DNA of 64,000 bases from Psychroserpens sp. NJDZ02. GTDB taxonomy: Bacteria > Bacteroidota > Bacteroidia > Flavobacteriales > Flavobacteriaceae. The notes under the pieces are model-generated. The model made no database searches, was not told the DNA's origin, and saw only the letters and a program-made list of their open reading frames with translations. The stretch spans positions 1,672,501 to 1,736,500 of the forward strand of contig NZ_CP039451.1 of NCBI RefSeq assembly GCF_004843725.1, given 5' to 3'. Shown one piece after another: positions 48,470 through 56,989 of this stretch (position 1 is its first letter; each line of letters opens with the position of its first letter). The position numbers and the translations under genes were made by a program.

Positions 48470-48522
48470 GGAGATTATTTATTTGGCTAAATAACCGAAA
48501 GCCTTCAAGTCAAGTTGGATAT

Positions 48523-48547
48523 AAAAACCTGATGCGAAACCGCAAGG
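48523..48547 (-). terminator. Terminator after tRNA-Tyr
   Basis: Minus strand: CCT-TGCG, loop GTTT, CGCA-TC-AGG and then five T. A 7-bp stem with a 2-nt bulge, 50 nt past the tRNA-Tyr 3' end. Confidence 0.6.
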
Positions 48548-48596
48548 ATTTATACAATAGTGTTATACTGAAACACGTAACAAGACCTGCTTGATG

Positions 48597-48681
48597 TGGA
48601 AGTAGTAGGACTCGAACCTACATGTTCAATTAAGAAACGAGAGTTACAGTCTCGCGAGCCAACCAATTGCTCAATACTTCC
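48597..48681 (-). tRNA. tRNA-Tyr (GUA), class II, in the RNA-repair island
   Basis: A complete cloverleaf in normal order. Acceptor GGAAGTA/TACTTCC (7 perfect pairs), D-stem GAGC/GCTC with loop AATTGGTTG, anticodon stem CGAGA/TCTCG with loop CTGTAAC (anticodon GTA, plus 48645-48647), 16-nt variable arm, T-arm GTAGG-TTCGAGT-CCTAC, discriminator A. CCA is not encoded. Long variable arm and GUA both fit bacterial tRNA-Tyr. The GGAAGTA acceptor differs from the G-rich acceptor usual for housekeeping tRNA-Tyr, so this may be an accessory copy. Confidence 0.9.
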
Positions 48682-48711
48682 AATTTTAATATTTTAAAGA
48701 ACTTTTAATAA

Positions 48712-48740
48712 GCTCCACCAGCGTCCTTGTCTGGTGGAGC
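48712..48740. other. Perfect 10-bp inverted repeat upstream of tRNA-Tyr
   Basis: GCTCCACCAG (48712-48721), 9-nt spacer, CTGGTGGAGC (48731-48740). It has no U-tract on the minus strand; a second dyad AAAGTC...GACTT lies next to it (48750-48771). It is either the 3' end of the prfH-TPR message or a processing hairpin before the tRNA. Confidence 0.6.
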
Positions 48741-48831
48741 AACTTCTTTTAAAGTCTGATTCCAAAAGACTTCCTTTTAATTACACTGCAAATATTATAG
48801 TCTATTGCGCAATGTTTTTGCGTAGTTTGAT

Positions 48832-49383
48832 TTAATTTGTTTTTTTCTTCTTTTTTCTACACTTTTTTTTCTTCGCTTTAAGTTTGGATGGCTTCTGCTT
48901 AGATTTTAGTTTGTTTTTATTTCTTAAAATCTCAGAATCTATATAGCTTATAAAGTCATTGTTAAATCCAAATAGTTTTGCTTTTTTTAGTGTTTTAATT
49001 GCTGCTTTGTACTCTTGTTTTATTTCAAAAATCTGAGCTTGTTTCTCCCAAATAGCACCTTTGTCAATGCCTTTTATGGTTAAGGCAAAATCAATTAGTT
49101 TTTTGGCTTCCTCTAAGTCTTCGTTATTCAGTAATACTTGTATGTATCTTGGGTATGCTTTCTGAAAATCCATTTTATTAGCTAACGCTTCCGCATAATA
49201 GTGCTTGGCTTTTTCGTAGTCTCCAAATTGCTCTGCTTGCAAACGCGCCATTAAGTATAAGGCATAAGCGTTATTGCTTTCGTAAGACAAGGCATAATTT
49301 AAATTTTCTACGGTTTCTTCTAACTCATATGGATAAGCGTCTATAGCTTTAAGCACGTAGTTGTTTAACAAGTTTGTGTCCAT
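48832..49383 (-). CDS. TPR-like protein with extremely basic C-terminus
   Basis: 183 residues. Helix-turn-helix repeats of TPR spacing (AYALYLMARLQAEQFGDYEKAKHYYAEAL, about residues 39-67; AIWEKQAQIFEIKQEYKAAIKTLKKAK, about residues 112-138), then a tail of about 25 residues that is nearly all Lys/Arg. The tail suggests nucleic-acid or ribosome binding. It starts 4 bp after prfH, so it is co-transcribed, and may assist PrfH or the ligases. I know of no named family. Confidence 0.75.
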   Translation of the reverse strand: MDTNLLNNYVLKAIDAYPYELEETVENLNYALSYESNNAYALYLMARLQAEQFGDYEKAKHYYAEALANKMDFQKAYPRYIQVLLNNEDLEEAKKLIDFALTIKGIDKGAIWEKQAQIFEIKQEYKAAIKTLKKAKLFGFNNDFISYIDSEILRNKNKLKSKQKPSKLKAKKKKCRKKKKKTN

Positions 49384-49387
49384 TGTT

Positions 49388-50083
49388 TTAGTTGTTTAAT
49401 TGTTCTCGCAATTCACTTTTTAGTGTATTACGTTGTTTTTTATACGTTTTTATAATTGTGTTTTTTTTAAAATCGGATCCTTTAAAAACTTGTATTGGAT
49501 TACCGCGTACTATGTTTAAGTGGTTCTCCCATTGATTTTTAATGTTCGATTTTAGCATTTGCAATTGTATTTCTGCAACTTTTTCTTGTAAACGTATTTT
49601 TGCTATTTTTTTGTTTTGATGTTGCGAGCGACTGTCCATAACTAATACTTGTGTTTTAGTTGGTTCGTGAATAGCTCTAATAGCCGAGCTCACTTTGTTT
49701 ACATGTTGTCCTCCTGGTCCAGAACTTCTTGTGGCTTGATATGAAATATCGTTTTCATTAATTTCAAAGTGTTGCTTCTGTTCTATTTCATTTAAAGCGA
49801 CAAACCAATTTTTACGTTTGTGTTGTGGTCTAAACTTTGAAACACCTACCCACTGTATTGTGCCAATCCATTGATTTAAAAATTGATCTAGAGTTTTTGC
49901 TTTTAATTGAACAGTGACAGATTGTAATGTCATGTTTTCAATGCCTTTTTCTCTTTGTAATATTTTAGAATCAATACCATTCTGCTTTACAGCTTCTAAA
50001 AAATGTTTTAGAACTTGAGCCACAACCCAACAGCATTCTGCTGGTCCCCGACCTGAGGTTATTTGTATTATTTTAGTTTTCAT
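49388..50083 (-). CDS. prfH: Peptide chain release factor homologue PrfH
   Basis: 231 residues, shorter than RF1/RF2 because it lacks the codon-recognition domain. The N-terminus IQITSGRGPAECCWVVAQVL is typical of PrfH. The GGQ hydrolysis motif is at 124-126 in RSSGPGGQHVNKVSSAIRA. The end is basic. PrfH is found in operons with RtcB and is reported to release peptides from ribosomes with a damaged decoding centre so that RtcB can reseal the rRNA. Here it is in the same strand run as two rtcB genes. Confidence 0.94.
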   Translation of the reverse strand: MKTKIIQITSGRGPAECCWVVAQVLKHFLEAVKQNGIDSKILQREKGIENMTLQSVTVQLKAKTLDQFLNQWIGTIQWVGVSKFRPQHKRKNWFVALNEIEQKQHFEINENDISYQATRSSGPGGQHVNKVSSAIRAIHEPTKTQVLVMDSRSQHQNKKIAKIRLQEKVAEIQLQMLKSNIKNQWENHLNIVRGNPIQVFKGSDFKKNTIIKTYKKQRNTLKSELREQLNN

Positions 50084-50087
50084 TTTT

Positions 50088-51029
50088 TTAAATTTTTAAA
50101 TGGATTTCTCCACTCTTAGGATTTAGTACCATTTGTTGTACTGTAATGTCCATTTTTACTTTGCTGTCCGATAGGATGTTAAAATAGTCTTGCGTAGCCT
50201 TTGGAGTCTCTTTGTCTAATAACTGTTTGACTCTAATATGTCTCCCAAATGCTGTTAATTGCAAGGTGTCTTGTGTTAGTTTGTTATCTGTTAATGATAA
50301 ATACTCGTTAGTCACAATTAAACTATTATCTAGAGGTTTACGAATCGAAAATGTTGTTGGTGTTCTTTCTATTACCACATTTTCATTGTCATTTGCTCCT
50401 ACTACCATTAATAGACAGTCTGATGCGATTGTTGTTTCGGATAGTATTTTAACGGCTTGGCTAAATGTTTTTGCTTTTTCTAGAACATCTCTAATTAAAA
50501 ATGTGATTGGAATTGCAAATTGTGGCGATTCATTACTTAAAACGGCATTTAGCGTAATAGAGAATGCGCCTTTTTTTACGCCTGAAAGCGCGCCTACAAA
50601 ACCTGGCCAACCAACAAGAGAATACACTGTTTTTCCGTTTTCTTCAAAATCAAAAATCTTAGTATACTTGCCTAAAATGTTATTTTCTGTCCACCAATCT
50701 AAATTTCTAGCGTGTAGTCTTTCTTTAGCGTTTGTAACACAAAATGCTGTACAACCGAATACAAACTTCAAAGCATCATAATAGAGGTTTGTTATTAATA
50801 TTTGATTTTCTGTAAAGTCACAAAATTCCTCAATAGATTTAATTTCATCTCTATAAGATGAGGTTATAAAGTTTGTTTTATATGTTTCTATATAGGTTTC
50901 AAAAATACCTGTGTCGCTTAAATCTTCTAAATAGTATTTATAAAGACTGTTGATTTGTTCTTTAAATTTTTTTAGGTTTTTCCATCTTTCTGAAGGGGCT
51001 AGATCTAAATTTATTTTTATTCGTTCCAT
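50088..51029 (-). CDS. Acid-ceramidase/NAAA-like Ntn hydrolase
   Basis: 313 residues. The nucleophile is probably Cys93 in FGCTAFCVTN, reached after propeptide cleavage, with the family partner HARNLDWW (Arg108, Asn109, Asp111), the pattern of acid ceramidase and N-acylethanolamine amidase. VGWPGFVGALSGVKKGAFSITLNAV is the next conserved stretch. No signal peptide, so probably cytoplasmic, which is unusual for the lysosomal-type relatives. It stands 4 bp before prfH, so it is likely part of the operon; its substrate (acyl amide, peptide or nucleic-acid adduct) is unknown. Confidence 0.83.
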   Translation of the reverse strand: MERIKINLDLAPSERWKNLKKFKEQINSLYKYYLEDLSDTGIFETYIETYKTNFITSSYRDEIKSIEEFCDFTENQILITNLYYDALKFVFGCTAFCVTNAKERLHARNLDWWTENNILGKYTKIFDFEENGKTVYSLVGWPGFVGALSGVKKGAFSITLNAVLSNESPQFAIPITFLIRDVLEKAKTFSQAVKILSETTIASDCLLMVVGANDNENVVIERTPTTFSIRKPLDNSLIVTNEYLSLTDNKLTQDTLQLTAFGRHIRVKQLLDKETPKATQDYFNILSDSKVKMDITVQQMVLNPKSGEIHLKI

Positions 51030-51137
51030 TATATCAATTTTTTTGAGAGTAATGCTCTAACTTAAAACGGACGCGCTAAGTCATACCAAAGCGCATGCTT
51101 GTCTGTTTCTTTTTAGAGGAACACCCTAATATTTTTA

Positions 51138-51692
51138 CTATACTTTTTCTAAAGGATTTTTAGATAATAAAGCACTGCCTACAGGATTTTTTCCTTTTTC
51201 AATTAATTGCAGTGCTGCTTTGACTGCCCAACATTTATCGCTAGAATGAATATTAGAGTAGTAGCTTAATAAGGTTTTAGGTTCGACTAATGTCCAACCG
51301 TTTACCGTAATAGTTTCAACAGTACTAGATTCGAAAAAATCTATTGTCACTCTGACTTGCTTCCCATTATCTAACCAATCTAACTTCTCGTAGCGTCTAA
51401 AATTTTCATTACTTGGCATGTGGTCGTATCTTGTCCAGACTTTTTCGAAACCATCTTTAGCTAATATTACCATTACTTCTGCTACATTTTTAGGGTTTAC
51501 AAAAATGTCTATATCCTTATGGTCGTGTGCATGTTTATATTCTGTATGATCTTCTGGTGACATAAAATGCCATGCCCAACCTCCAGAAATTATAACCCAT
51601 GTTTTTAATTTATTTAAAATGTCCAAACCTTGATTTATTCTATAGCTTGGCCATTGTTCTCCGTATCTTTTTATGTTATGATTTTGTCCCAT
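51138..51692 (-). CDS. Small nucleotidyltransferase-fold protein
   Basis: 184 residues from the ATG at 51692 (MGQNHNIKRYG); a longer frame upstream runs into a repeat. ISGGWAWHFMSPEDHTEYKHAHDHKDIDIFVNPK has the GG-W and D-x-D layout of aminoglycoside/lincosamide-type nucleotidyltransferases of the polymerase-beta fold. The second half, VTIDFFESS, supplies the third Asp. A third nucleotidyltransferase-fold gene in the island, of a different subfamily from the two RlaP genes. Antibiotic modification is possible on fold grounds but the neighbours argue for an RNA role. Confidence 0.75.
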   Translation of the reverse strand: MGQNHNIKRYGEQWPSYRINQGLDILNKLKTWVIISGGWAWHFMSPEDHTEYKHAHDHKDIDIFVNPKNVAEVMVILAKDGFEKVWTRYDHMPSNENFRRYEKLDWLDNGKQVRVTIDFFESSTVETITVNGWTLVEPKTLLSYYSNIHSSDKCWAVKAALQLIEKGKNPVGSALLSKNPLEKV

Positions 51693-51708
51693 TGTTTTCT
51701 GTTTTTTT

Positions 51709-51787
51709 TGCGTTAGGGATGGAGGCATTTGTTGAAGCTCCTCGCAGAGAGCGACTGCCGAGAGCCCGACCTTTTTAGGTAACGCCC
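51709..51787. repeat. Bipartite repeat element, copy C (shorter variant)
   Basis: TGCGTTAGGGATGGAGGCAT at 51709-51728, then GCTCCTCGCAGAGAGCGAC, and AGCCCGACC TTTTTAGGT-AACGCCC to 51787. The left core is shared with copies A and B; the right core diverges. It sits between rtcB copy 2 (start of overlap with its stop near 51796) and the small nucleotidyltransferase gene. Confidence 0.6.
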
Positions 51788-51795
51788 AACGTTTA

Positions 51796-53187
51796 TTACC
51801 TTGCCATTCTTACAATTTTAGGCGTAAACTTGCCAACGACTTCCACTAGTTCTAATTGGTTTTGCATGACGGTTTCAATGTTTTTATAAGCCATTGGAGC
51901 TTCGTCAATACCACCGCCAATTAAAGAGACGTCGTGTTTTTGTAATTCTTTTTTTACGGCACTTTGTGTTAATGTCATTTTACATTGTCGTCTAGATAAT
52001 AGTCTGCCCGCACCATGCGATGCCGATTGTAAGCTGTCTTTATTACCTAGGCCTCGTACTATAAACCCTGGTGCTGTCATAGATCCAGGAATAATACCTA
52101 GCGCTCCCTTTTTAGCTGGTGTTGCTCCTTTTCTGTGGACTATACATTCTTCTCCGTTCACGTTTTCTTTCCAAGCAAAATTGTGATGATTGGCTATTTT
52201 GGCAATCGGTCTTTCTCCCAATAATTTGGCTATTCGTTTATGAATGTTGTCATGGCATGCTTGTGCATAATCTCCAGCTAAATTCATAGCTAACCAGTAT
52301 TCTTGTCCGTCGTGTGTATTTAAGTCTAGCCAGGCTAAATGTTGCACATGTTTTGGTAAAGGACATTGCTTTGTTGCTAAATACGTATAGTGTTTAGCAA
52401 TGTTGGCACCTAAACCACGAGAACCACTATGTGATAAAACACCTAGGTATTCTCCTAAAGGTAAATCCCATTCGTTATTAACATCTGTAATACTTACCTC
52501 TCCAAACTCTACAAAATGATTCCCTCCGCCAGAGGTTCCTAATTGCTTAAAGGCTTTGTCTTTTAAACGTTTTACTAACGGAATGGTTTTAAATTCGTCA
52601 CGTTCAAAAATAGGATCATCGTGTTTTGTATTATGCGTTTCGTACATTCCAAACTTTGTGTGTTCGGATAAAATAGTCTCCAATTGATGTTGTTTGCCTT
52701 TTAAATAAGAGGTTTTTACTGGATAAATAGTTAAACACATTCTGCAGCCAATATCTACACCTACTCCATAAGGAATAACGGCATTTTTTGTTGCTAAAAC
52801 ACCACCAATTGGTAAGCCATAACCCACATGAGCATCGGGCATTAAAGCGCCGGCAACTGCAATAGGTAGTTTTAAAGCATCGTACAATTGGTATTTTGCT
52901 TGGTCGTCAATCTCATGCTCTCCATAAATTTGAAAGGGCACACGATGTGTGTTTAATTTTTGCTTTGTTACGTTTACTGGGTCTAGCAGGCTTTCTGCTA
53001 TTTTTCCCCAAATGCCATCACCTTTATAATTTTCTGGATGTAATAATACTTTTTTTGCGTCTTCTAATATGCGTTCTTTCTTTACGCGTTTTTGATAGCG
53101 ATTAATTTGACCTAAAGTCACGTTAATACTATTGTTTTTTGGAAAGCCTAATTTGATTAAGTCTTTTCCGCTTAATTTCTTTCCCAT
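51796..53187 (-). CDS. rtcB: RtcB RNA ligase, copy 2 (canonical)
   Basis: 463 residues. All landmarks of bacterial RtcB are present: MPDAHVGYGLPIGGV (116-130), metal pair Asp145/Cys148 in GVGVDIGCRM, GGGNHF (220-225), HSGSRG (253-258) and the guanylylation His391 in SHGAGRLLSRR. It ligates 3'-phosphate or cyclic-phosphate to 5'-OH RNA ends with GTP. It overlaps the upstream basic-protein gene by 16 bp, so they are translated together. No archease gene was seen nearby. Confidence 0.95.
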   Translation of the reverse strand: MGKKLSGKDLIKLGFPKNNSINVTLGQINRYQKRVKKERILEDAKKVLLHPENYKGDGIWGKIAESLLDPVNVTKQKLNTHRVPFQIYGEHEIDDQAKYQLYDALKLPIAVAGALMPDAHVGYGLPIGGVLATKNAVIPYGVGVDIGCRMCLTIYPVKTSYLKGKQHQLETILSEHTKFGMYETHNTKHDDPIFERDEFKTIPLVKRLKDKAFKQLGTSGGGNHFVEFGEVSITDVNNEWDLPLGEYLGVLSHSGSRGLGANIAKHYTYLATKQCPLPKHVQHLAWLDLNTHDGQEYWLAMNLAGDYAQACHDNIHKRIAKLLGERPIAKIANHHNFAWKENVNGEECIVHRKGATPAKKGALGIIPGSMTAPGFIVRGLGNKDSLQSASHGAGRLLSRRQCKMTLTQSAVKKELQKHDVSLIGGGIDEAPMAYKNIETVMQNQLELVEVVGKFTPKIVRMAR

Positions 53188-53861
53188 AATATGGTGTCGT
53201 TTATAACATCTTTAAGGTTGTGCTTTTTTAGCGCTTTTAGATGTTTCTTTGTTTGTAATTTTTTCTGTTTATACTCTGATAAATGCCAGTTATCTCTATA
53301 TTTATAGTAGGATTTGGCAATAGTATAATATTCCGGTTTTTCTAATTGTTGTGCGATTAGATCCCATTCACTGTCTAGTAAAGGGTCTATACGTTTTCTA
53401 TGCGTTATATAAGCTCTTGCGTGTTTAATTCTATAGGCGCCTTTTGGAAGACGTATATAAAATCTAATCTTTAGTTTTTTAAAATTGTTTCGAAATTGAA
53501 ACGCAGTACATAGGCACTGTGCTTTAAAACTTAATTTATTAAACTGCTTTTTGCTTATTGTTGGAAAGTCATTGTAAATAAGATGTTTTGAGGTTTGATC
53601 AAGCCATTTTTTCTCAGCTTTTTCTTTTGTTCTCCCCCAATAATACCTTTCGGTTTTATCATAAATTTCCAGAATTGCAGCTTTGTTTTTGTATCTATCT
53701 GCTTTTTCTGTTATAATAATTTCTTTGTACCAACCGTGACGTATAGGTTTATCTAATTCTATATAGCCTAAGTCGCGATTTAGTGTCCTAATTTTACTTT
53801 GTCTTTTCCTTAAACGACGCACTTCTTTTTGTCGCGTTGTTTTTATGTTTACTGGTTTCAT
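53172..53861 (-). CDS. Basic hypothetical protein, first gene of the RNA-repair island
   Basis: 229 residues, rich in Lys, Arg, Tyr and Trp (for example RQKEVRRLRKRQSKIRTLNR at residues 9-28 and YKQKKLQTKKHLKALKKHN near the end). No signal peptide or membrane segment. I do not recognise the family. The charge suggests RNA or ribosome binding. Its stop overlaps the rtcB start by 16 bp, which ties it to the ligase. It could be a substrate-guiding or sensing subunit; this is inference. Confidence 0.68.
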   Translation of the reverse strand: MKPVNIKTTRQKEVRRLRKRQSKIRTLNRDLGYIELDKPIRHGWYKEIIITEKADRYKNKAAILEIYDKTERYYWGRTKEKAEKKWLDQTSKHLIYNDFPTISKKQFNKLSFKAQCLCTAFQFRNNFKKLKIRFYIRLPKGAYRIKHARAYITHRKRIDPLLDSEWDLIAQQLEKPEYYTIAKSYYKYRDNWHLSEYKQKKLQTKKHLKALKKHNLKDVINDTILWERN

Positions 53862-54518
53862 TAGACATTTTTCTCATTGGTTTTGTCTGTTTTAAATGAT
53901 TCCTGTAATTACTCCCAATTTGGAATCTGTGCTTAAATTGAATACGTGTGTTTCATTTTTAAATTTGTTTTTTTTGAAATACATTCTGATACGTGTCGAC
54001 TACGAGCAAAATGTAATTCTGGTTGTGTTTACTACTGTTTTGGATAATGTTTTAGCAGGCTTGCTTTAGACTAGTTAATACTTAATTTAATCACTATAAA
54101 ACACCCTTTTTTCCTTTCTCTTTCAGGATAAAAAGAAACCATAACTAAGGTTATGTTTTATTTTTCTTCTTTACATAAAGAAAAAAACATTATTTTCTTT
54201 AGTAATAAAATTAAATGTTAACTGGTTGGACTGGAAATAAAAAACCCGAAACAGTTTTTAAATTGCTTCGGGTTTTTCATTTATAATTTGAAAAGATGTA
54301 TTAACTAAAATACTCACGAAGCACGATAAAAGGCAGAATACCTTTTGGACGATTTTGATTTGATATGAATATATACATAGCCTCGTGTTTTGTTAATAAT
54401 TGATTTTTAGTATTTGTTTGGAATTGCTATTTCCTGAGTGCAAATATTTAGATTATTTTTCGACTTTACAAAATTTATTTTTATTTTTTTTGAAAATTTG
54501 CTTGCATAATACGAAGTA
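53862..54518. other. Non-coding region upstream of the RNA-repair island
   Basis: About 650 bp, very AT-rich, with no supported gene. It must contain the minus-strand promoter of the island, but no good -33/-7 pair was found; TACATTTTG (minus, plus 54007-54015) is one base off the -7 consensus. A bidirectional terminator lies at 54241-54277. No sigma-54 box of the kind used with RtcR was recognised, and no rtcR gene is present. Confidence 0.4.
54241..54277. terminator. Bidirectional Rho-independent terminator
   Basis: AAAACCCGAA (54241-54250) pairs with TTCGGGTTTT (54267-54276), with A-run before and T-run after, so it can work on both strands. It separates the pseudogene from the island promoter region. 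Confidence 0.85.
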
Positions 54519-55148
54519 TTATATTTTTTTGAAAAAAGCAAGGAATTTTTGTTTAAAGGTTGTTTTTTGATGTATTTCCGTAGTTTTTTGGCTTTTTAAT
54601 TTTGGTTTTAAAACTGTTTTTTTATCTAAAACTTCTTCTTTTTTCTGTTTAAAAACATTTACTATATCCTCAATGTTTTTAAAGTTTGCAACTTTATCAA
54701 TTACTGAAATCGCAAGCTTTTTCGTTTTATTATTAGTCTTATGAAGATCGATATTTTCAAATTCACAATAATCATAACCATCAAAGGAATAATAAATGTC
54801 ATAAAATTCCCAAAAGGCATCTAAATCATTGTCAAAGTCAAAATCAATAATAATATTTAAAACATATGTTTTAAAATATTCTGTAGTCTCGGAGTTTGCT
54901 ATTTTTAAACAATTGCGTAATAATCTAAAAACTAATAATTCTTCTTCTGAAAAAATTTCAGAAGCTATTTCTTATAACTCTTTTATTGATTTATCTTCTC
55001 TGTAATTAATGTTAACAACATTAAAAAACAAAGAATCACCTTTGATTTTTTGGTTTATATATTCCGAAGAATATAACCAATTTTCAAATTCCGAAACGGT
55101 TATTTTTTCAGTTAAAACATCAAATATTTTTAATTTTAAAGCTTCCAT
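54519..55148 (-). pseudogene. Hypothetical protein gene broken by one in-frame stop
   Basis: From ATG 55148-55146 the minus frame codes for MEALKLKIFDVLTEKITVSE and on to codon 58, meets TAA at 54974-54972, then continues in the same frame for about 150 codons without another stop to 54519. The second part includes FDFDNDLDAFWEFYDIYYSFDG and a Lys-rich end. One substitution (such as CAA or AAA to TAA) would account for it. There is no ATG soon after the stop. The style (acidic, aromatic, small) resembles immunity-type or Smi1-like proteins, but I do not recognise it. Confidence 0.7.
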
Positions 55149-55240
55149 TGTTTCTAATTTCTATCAAATATTAGTCCTTAATACTCAATCTTTTTGCGCA
55201 CTCCTTTTTTTAGTATAAATTAGTTTCAAATTTTAATAAC

Positions 55241-56962
55241 ATGGCTGTAAATAAAAACGCATTAATCCGCTACAAAACCATAGATAAATGCCTTCAAAAT
55301 AACTTTAGGCAATGGACGCTTAGCGATTTAATTGAAGCTGTTTCTGATGCGCTATTTGAATATGAAGGTAAAGATGTCGATGTTAGTAAACGTACAGTGC
55401 AATTAGACTTACAGATGATGCGTAGTGATAAATTAGGCTATAATGCTCCAATTGTGGTTTACAATAGAAAGTATTATAAATATGATATTGAGGATTATAG
55501 TATTACAAATAGCCCAATTTCTAATCAAGATTTAAGTAAATTATCTGAAGCCGTGTCGTTTTTAAAACAATTCCAAGGTTTTTCGCATTTTAGCGAATTA
55601 GGAAGTATGGTTCAAAAATTAGAAAACCATGTGTATACTCAAAAAACGCATGAGAAATCGTTGATAGATTTTGAAAAAAATGAAAACCTTAAAGGGCTTC
55701 AGTTTTTGGATAAATTGTATCAGTTTATTCTTAAAAAACAAACTATAGAAATCACGTATCAGTCTTTTAAAGCCCGTAAAGAAAACACGTTTGTTTTTTA
55801 TCCATACTTATTAAAAGAGTTTAGAAACCGTTGGTTTATTATAGGGAGACGACAAAAAAATGAAGGGATAATGAATTTGGCGCTAGATCGTATAATTACT
55901 ATAAACACAAGCGACAACCCCTTTGTTTTAGATAGTAGTTTTAACTCAGAGACGTATTATAAAGATACTATTGGTGTTTCGGTTAGTCCAAATTTGGAGC
56001 CTGAGCAGGTGTTGTTATATGTAAATCATAAACAAGCCCCTTATGTATTGACTAAACCTTTTCATCATTCTCAAAAAGAAATTAGTCGTGATAACTATGG
56101 TGTGACTATCGCTTTAGATGTTCAGCTTAATTTTGAATTGGAGAAAGAAATTTTAGGTTTTGGAGAAGGTTTAAAAGTAATAACACCAGAGCGTTTAAAA
56201 CGAAATATAAAAGAGCGTTTGTATGATGCAGTAGATGCTTATGAAACAGAAATTAGTGATAAAAATTTAAGGACTATTGGAAAACGATTAGAGCAAAAAG
56301 GTTTTGGAATTTTAAATCATGTGTACACAAAAAGAGATATTAGAAAACTGAAAGCCAAATTTGATATTTATATAAAAGAAAATAATGTTGCTGGTTTTGG
56401 GATGAGAGAGGTGTTGCTTAAGATGCCAGAATTAAAAGCGATTTTATTTAATAAAAGCTTTAAAAGGTTAATTCAATCTATTGATAAAACGATGTTTTTA
56501 ACTAAAGCTATTTATTTTGATAAATCACCAAAAGACAATTGGTATGTTAACTGGCATCAAGATGTACCTATAAATGTTTCTGAAAAAGTAGAAATTGAGG
56601 GGTTTAAGTCATGGACTAATAAAAAAGGAGTGATTAGTGTTTGCCCTCCGGAAGCTGTTTCAAAAAACACATTTGCAATGCGTATACATTTGGATGATAC
56701 AACTATAAAAAATGGCGCTTTAAAGGTGATTCCTGGATCGCATAATAAGCGGTTGACTGATGAGGAGATTAAACTGATTTCTAATAATTCGATTCCTTTT
56801 GTAAGTGAAGTTAATTCTGGAGGTGTCCAATTGATAAAGCCATTATTGCTACATGCCTCTTCAGAATCTAAAATACAGAGCAGGAGACGTGTTTTACATT
56901 TAGAATTTTCGTCTATTGAGTTACCTAATGGATTGGAATATGCGGAACGTGAGGATTTATAA
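55241..56962 (+). CDS. HTH-WYL regulator fused to a phytanoyl-CoA dioxygenase-like domain
   Basis: 573 residues in two parts. Residues 1-80 form a winged HTH (TIDKCLQNNFRQWTLSDLIEAV, then SKRTVQLDLQMMR). Residues about 150-330 are a WYL domain with C-terminal extension (TIEITYQSFKARKENTFVFYPYLLKEFRNRWFIIGRR). Residues about 345-570 look like an Fe(II)/2-oxoglutarate dioxygenase: HxD at His439/Asp441 (NWHQDVPI), distal His538 (LLLHASSES) and 2-oxoglutarate Arg550 (RRRVLHLEF). WYL proteins are ligand-sensing transcription regulators common near defence and RNA-repair genes. Such a fusion is unusual. It may regulate the neighbouring island; inference. Confidence 0.85.
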   Translation: MAVNKNALIRYKTIDKCLQNNFRQWTLSDLIEAVSDALFEYEGKDVDVSKRTVQLDLQMMRSDKLGYNAPIVVYNRKYYKYDIEDYSITNSPISNQDLSKLSEAVSFLKQFQGFSHFSELGSMVQKLENHVYTQKTHEKSLIDFEKNENLKGLQFLDKLYQFILKKQTIEITYQSFKARKENTFVFYPYLLKEFRNRWFIIGRRQKNEGIMNLALDRIITINTSDNPFVLDSSFNSETYYKDTIGVSVSPNLEPEQVLLYVNHKQAPYVLTKPFHHSQKEISRDNYGVTIALDVQLNFELEKEILGFGEGLKVITPERLKRNIKERLYDAVDAYETEISDKNLRTIGKRLEQKGFGILNHVYTKRDIRKLKAKFDIYIKENNVAGFGMREVLLKMPELKAILFNKSFKRLIQSIDKTMFLTKAIYFDKSPKDNWYVNWHQDVPINVSEKVEIEGFKSWTNKKGVISVCPPEAVSKNTFAMRIHLDDTTIKNGALKVIPGSHNKRLTDEEIKLISNNSIPFVSEVNSGGVQLIKPLLLHASSESKIQSRRRVLHLEFSSIELPNGLEYAEREDL

Positions 56963-56989
56963 TTACTTTTGACTAAAATTATCATTTAA

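Noticed and set aside
48443..48513. A normal-order 73-nt tRNA using CTTGAAG...CTTCATT around the first T-arm
   Set aside because: Length fits and GGCT/AGCC could make a D-stem, but that stem collides with the acceptor, the acceptor has two mismatches, and no anticodon stem can form.
55009..55218. A 69-codon plus-strand ORF
   Set aside because: It is antisense to the pseudogene and has no family resemblance; it is a shadow reading frame.
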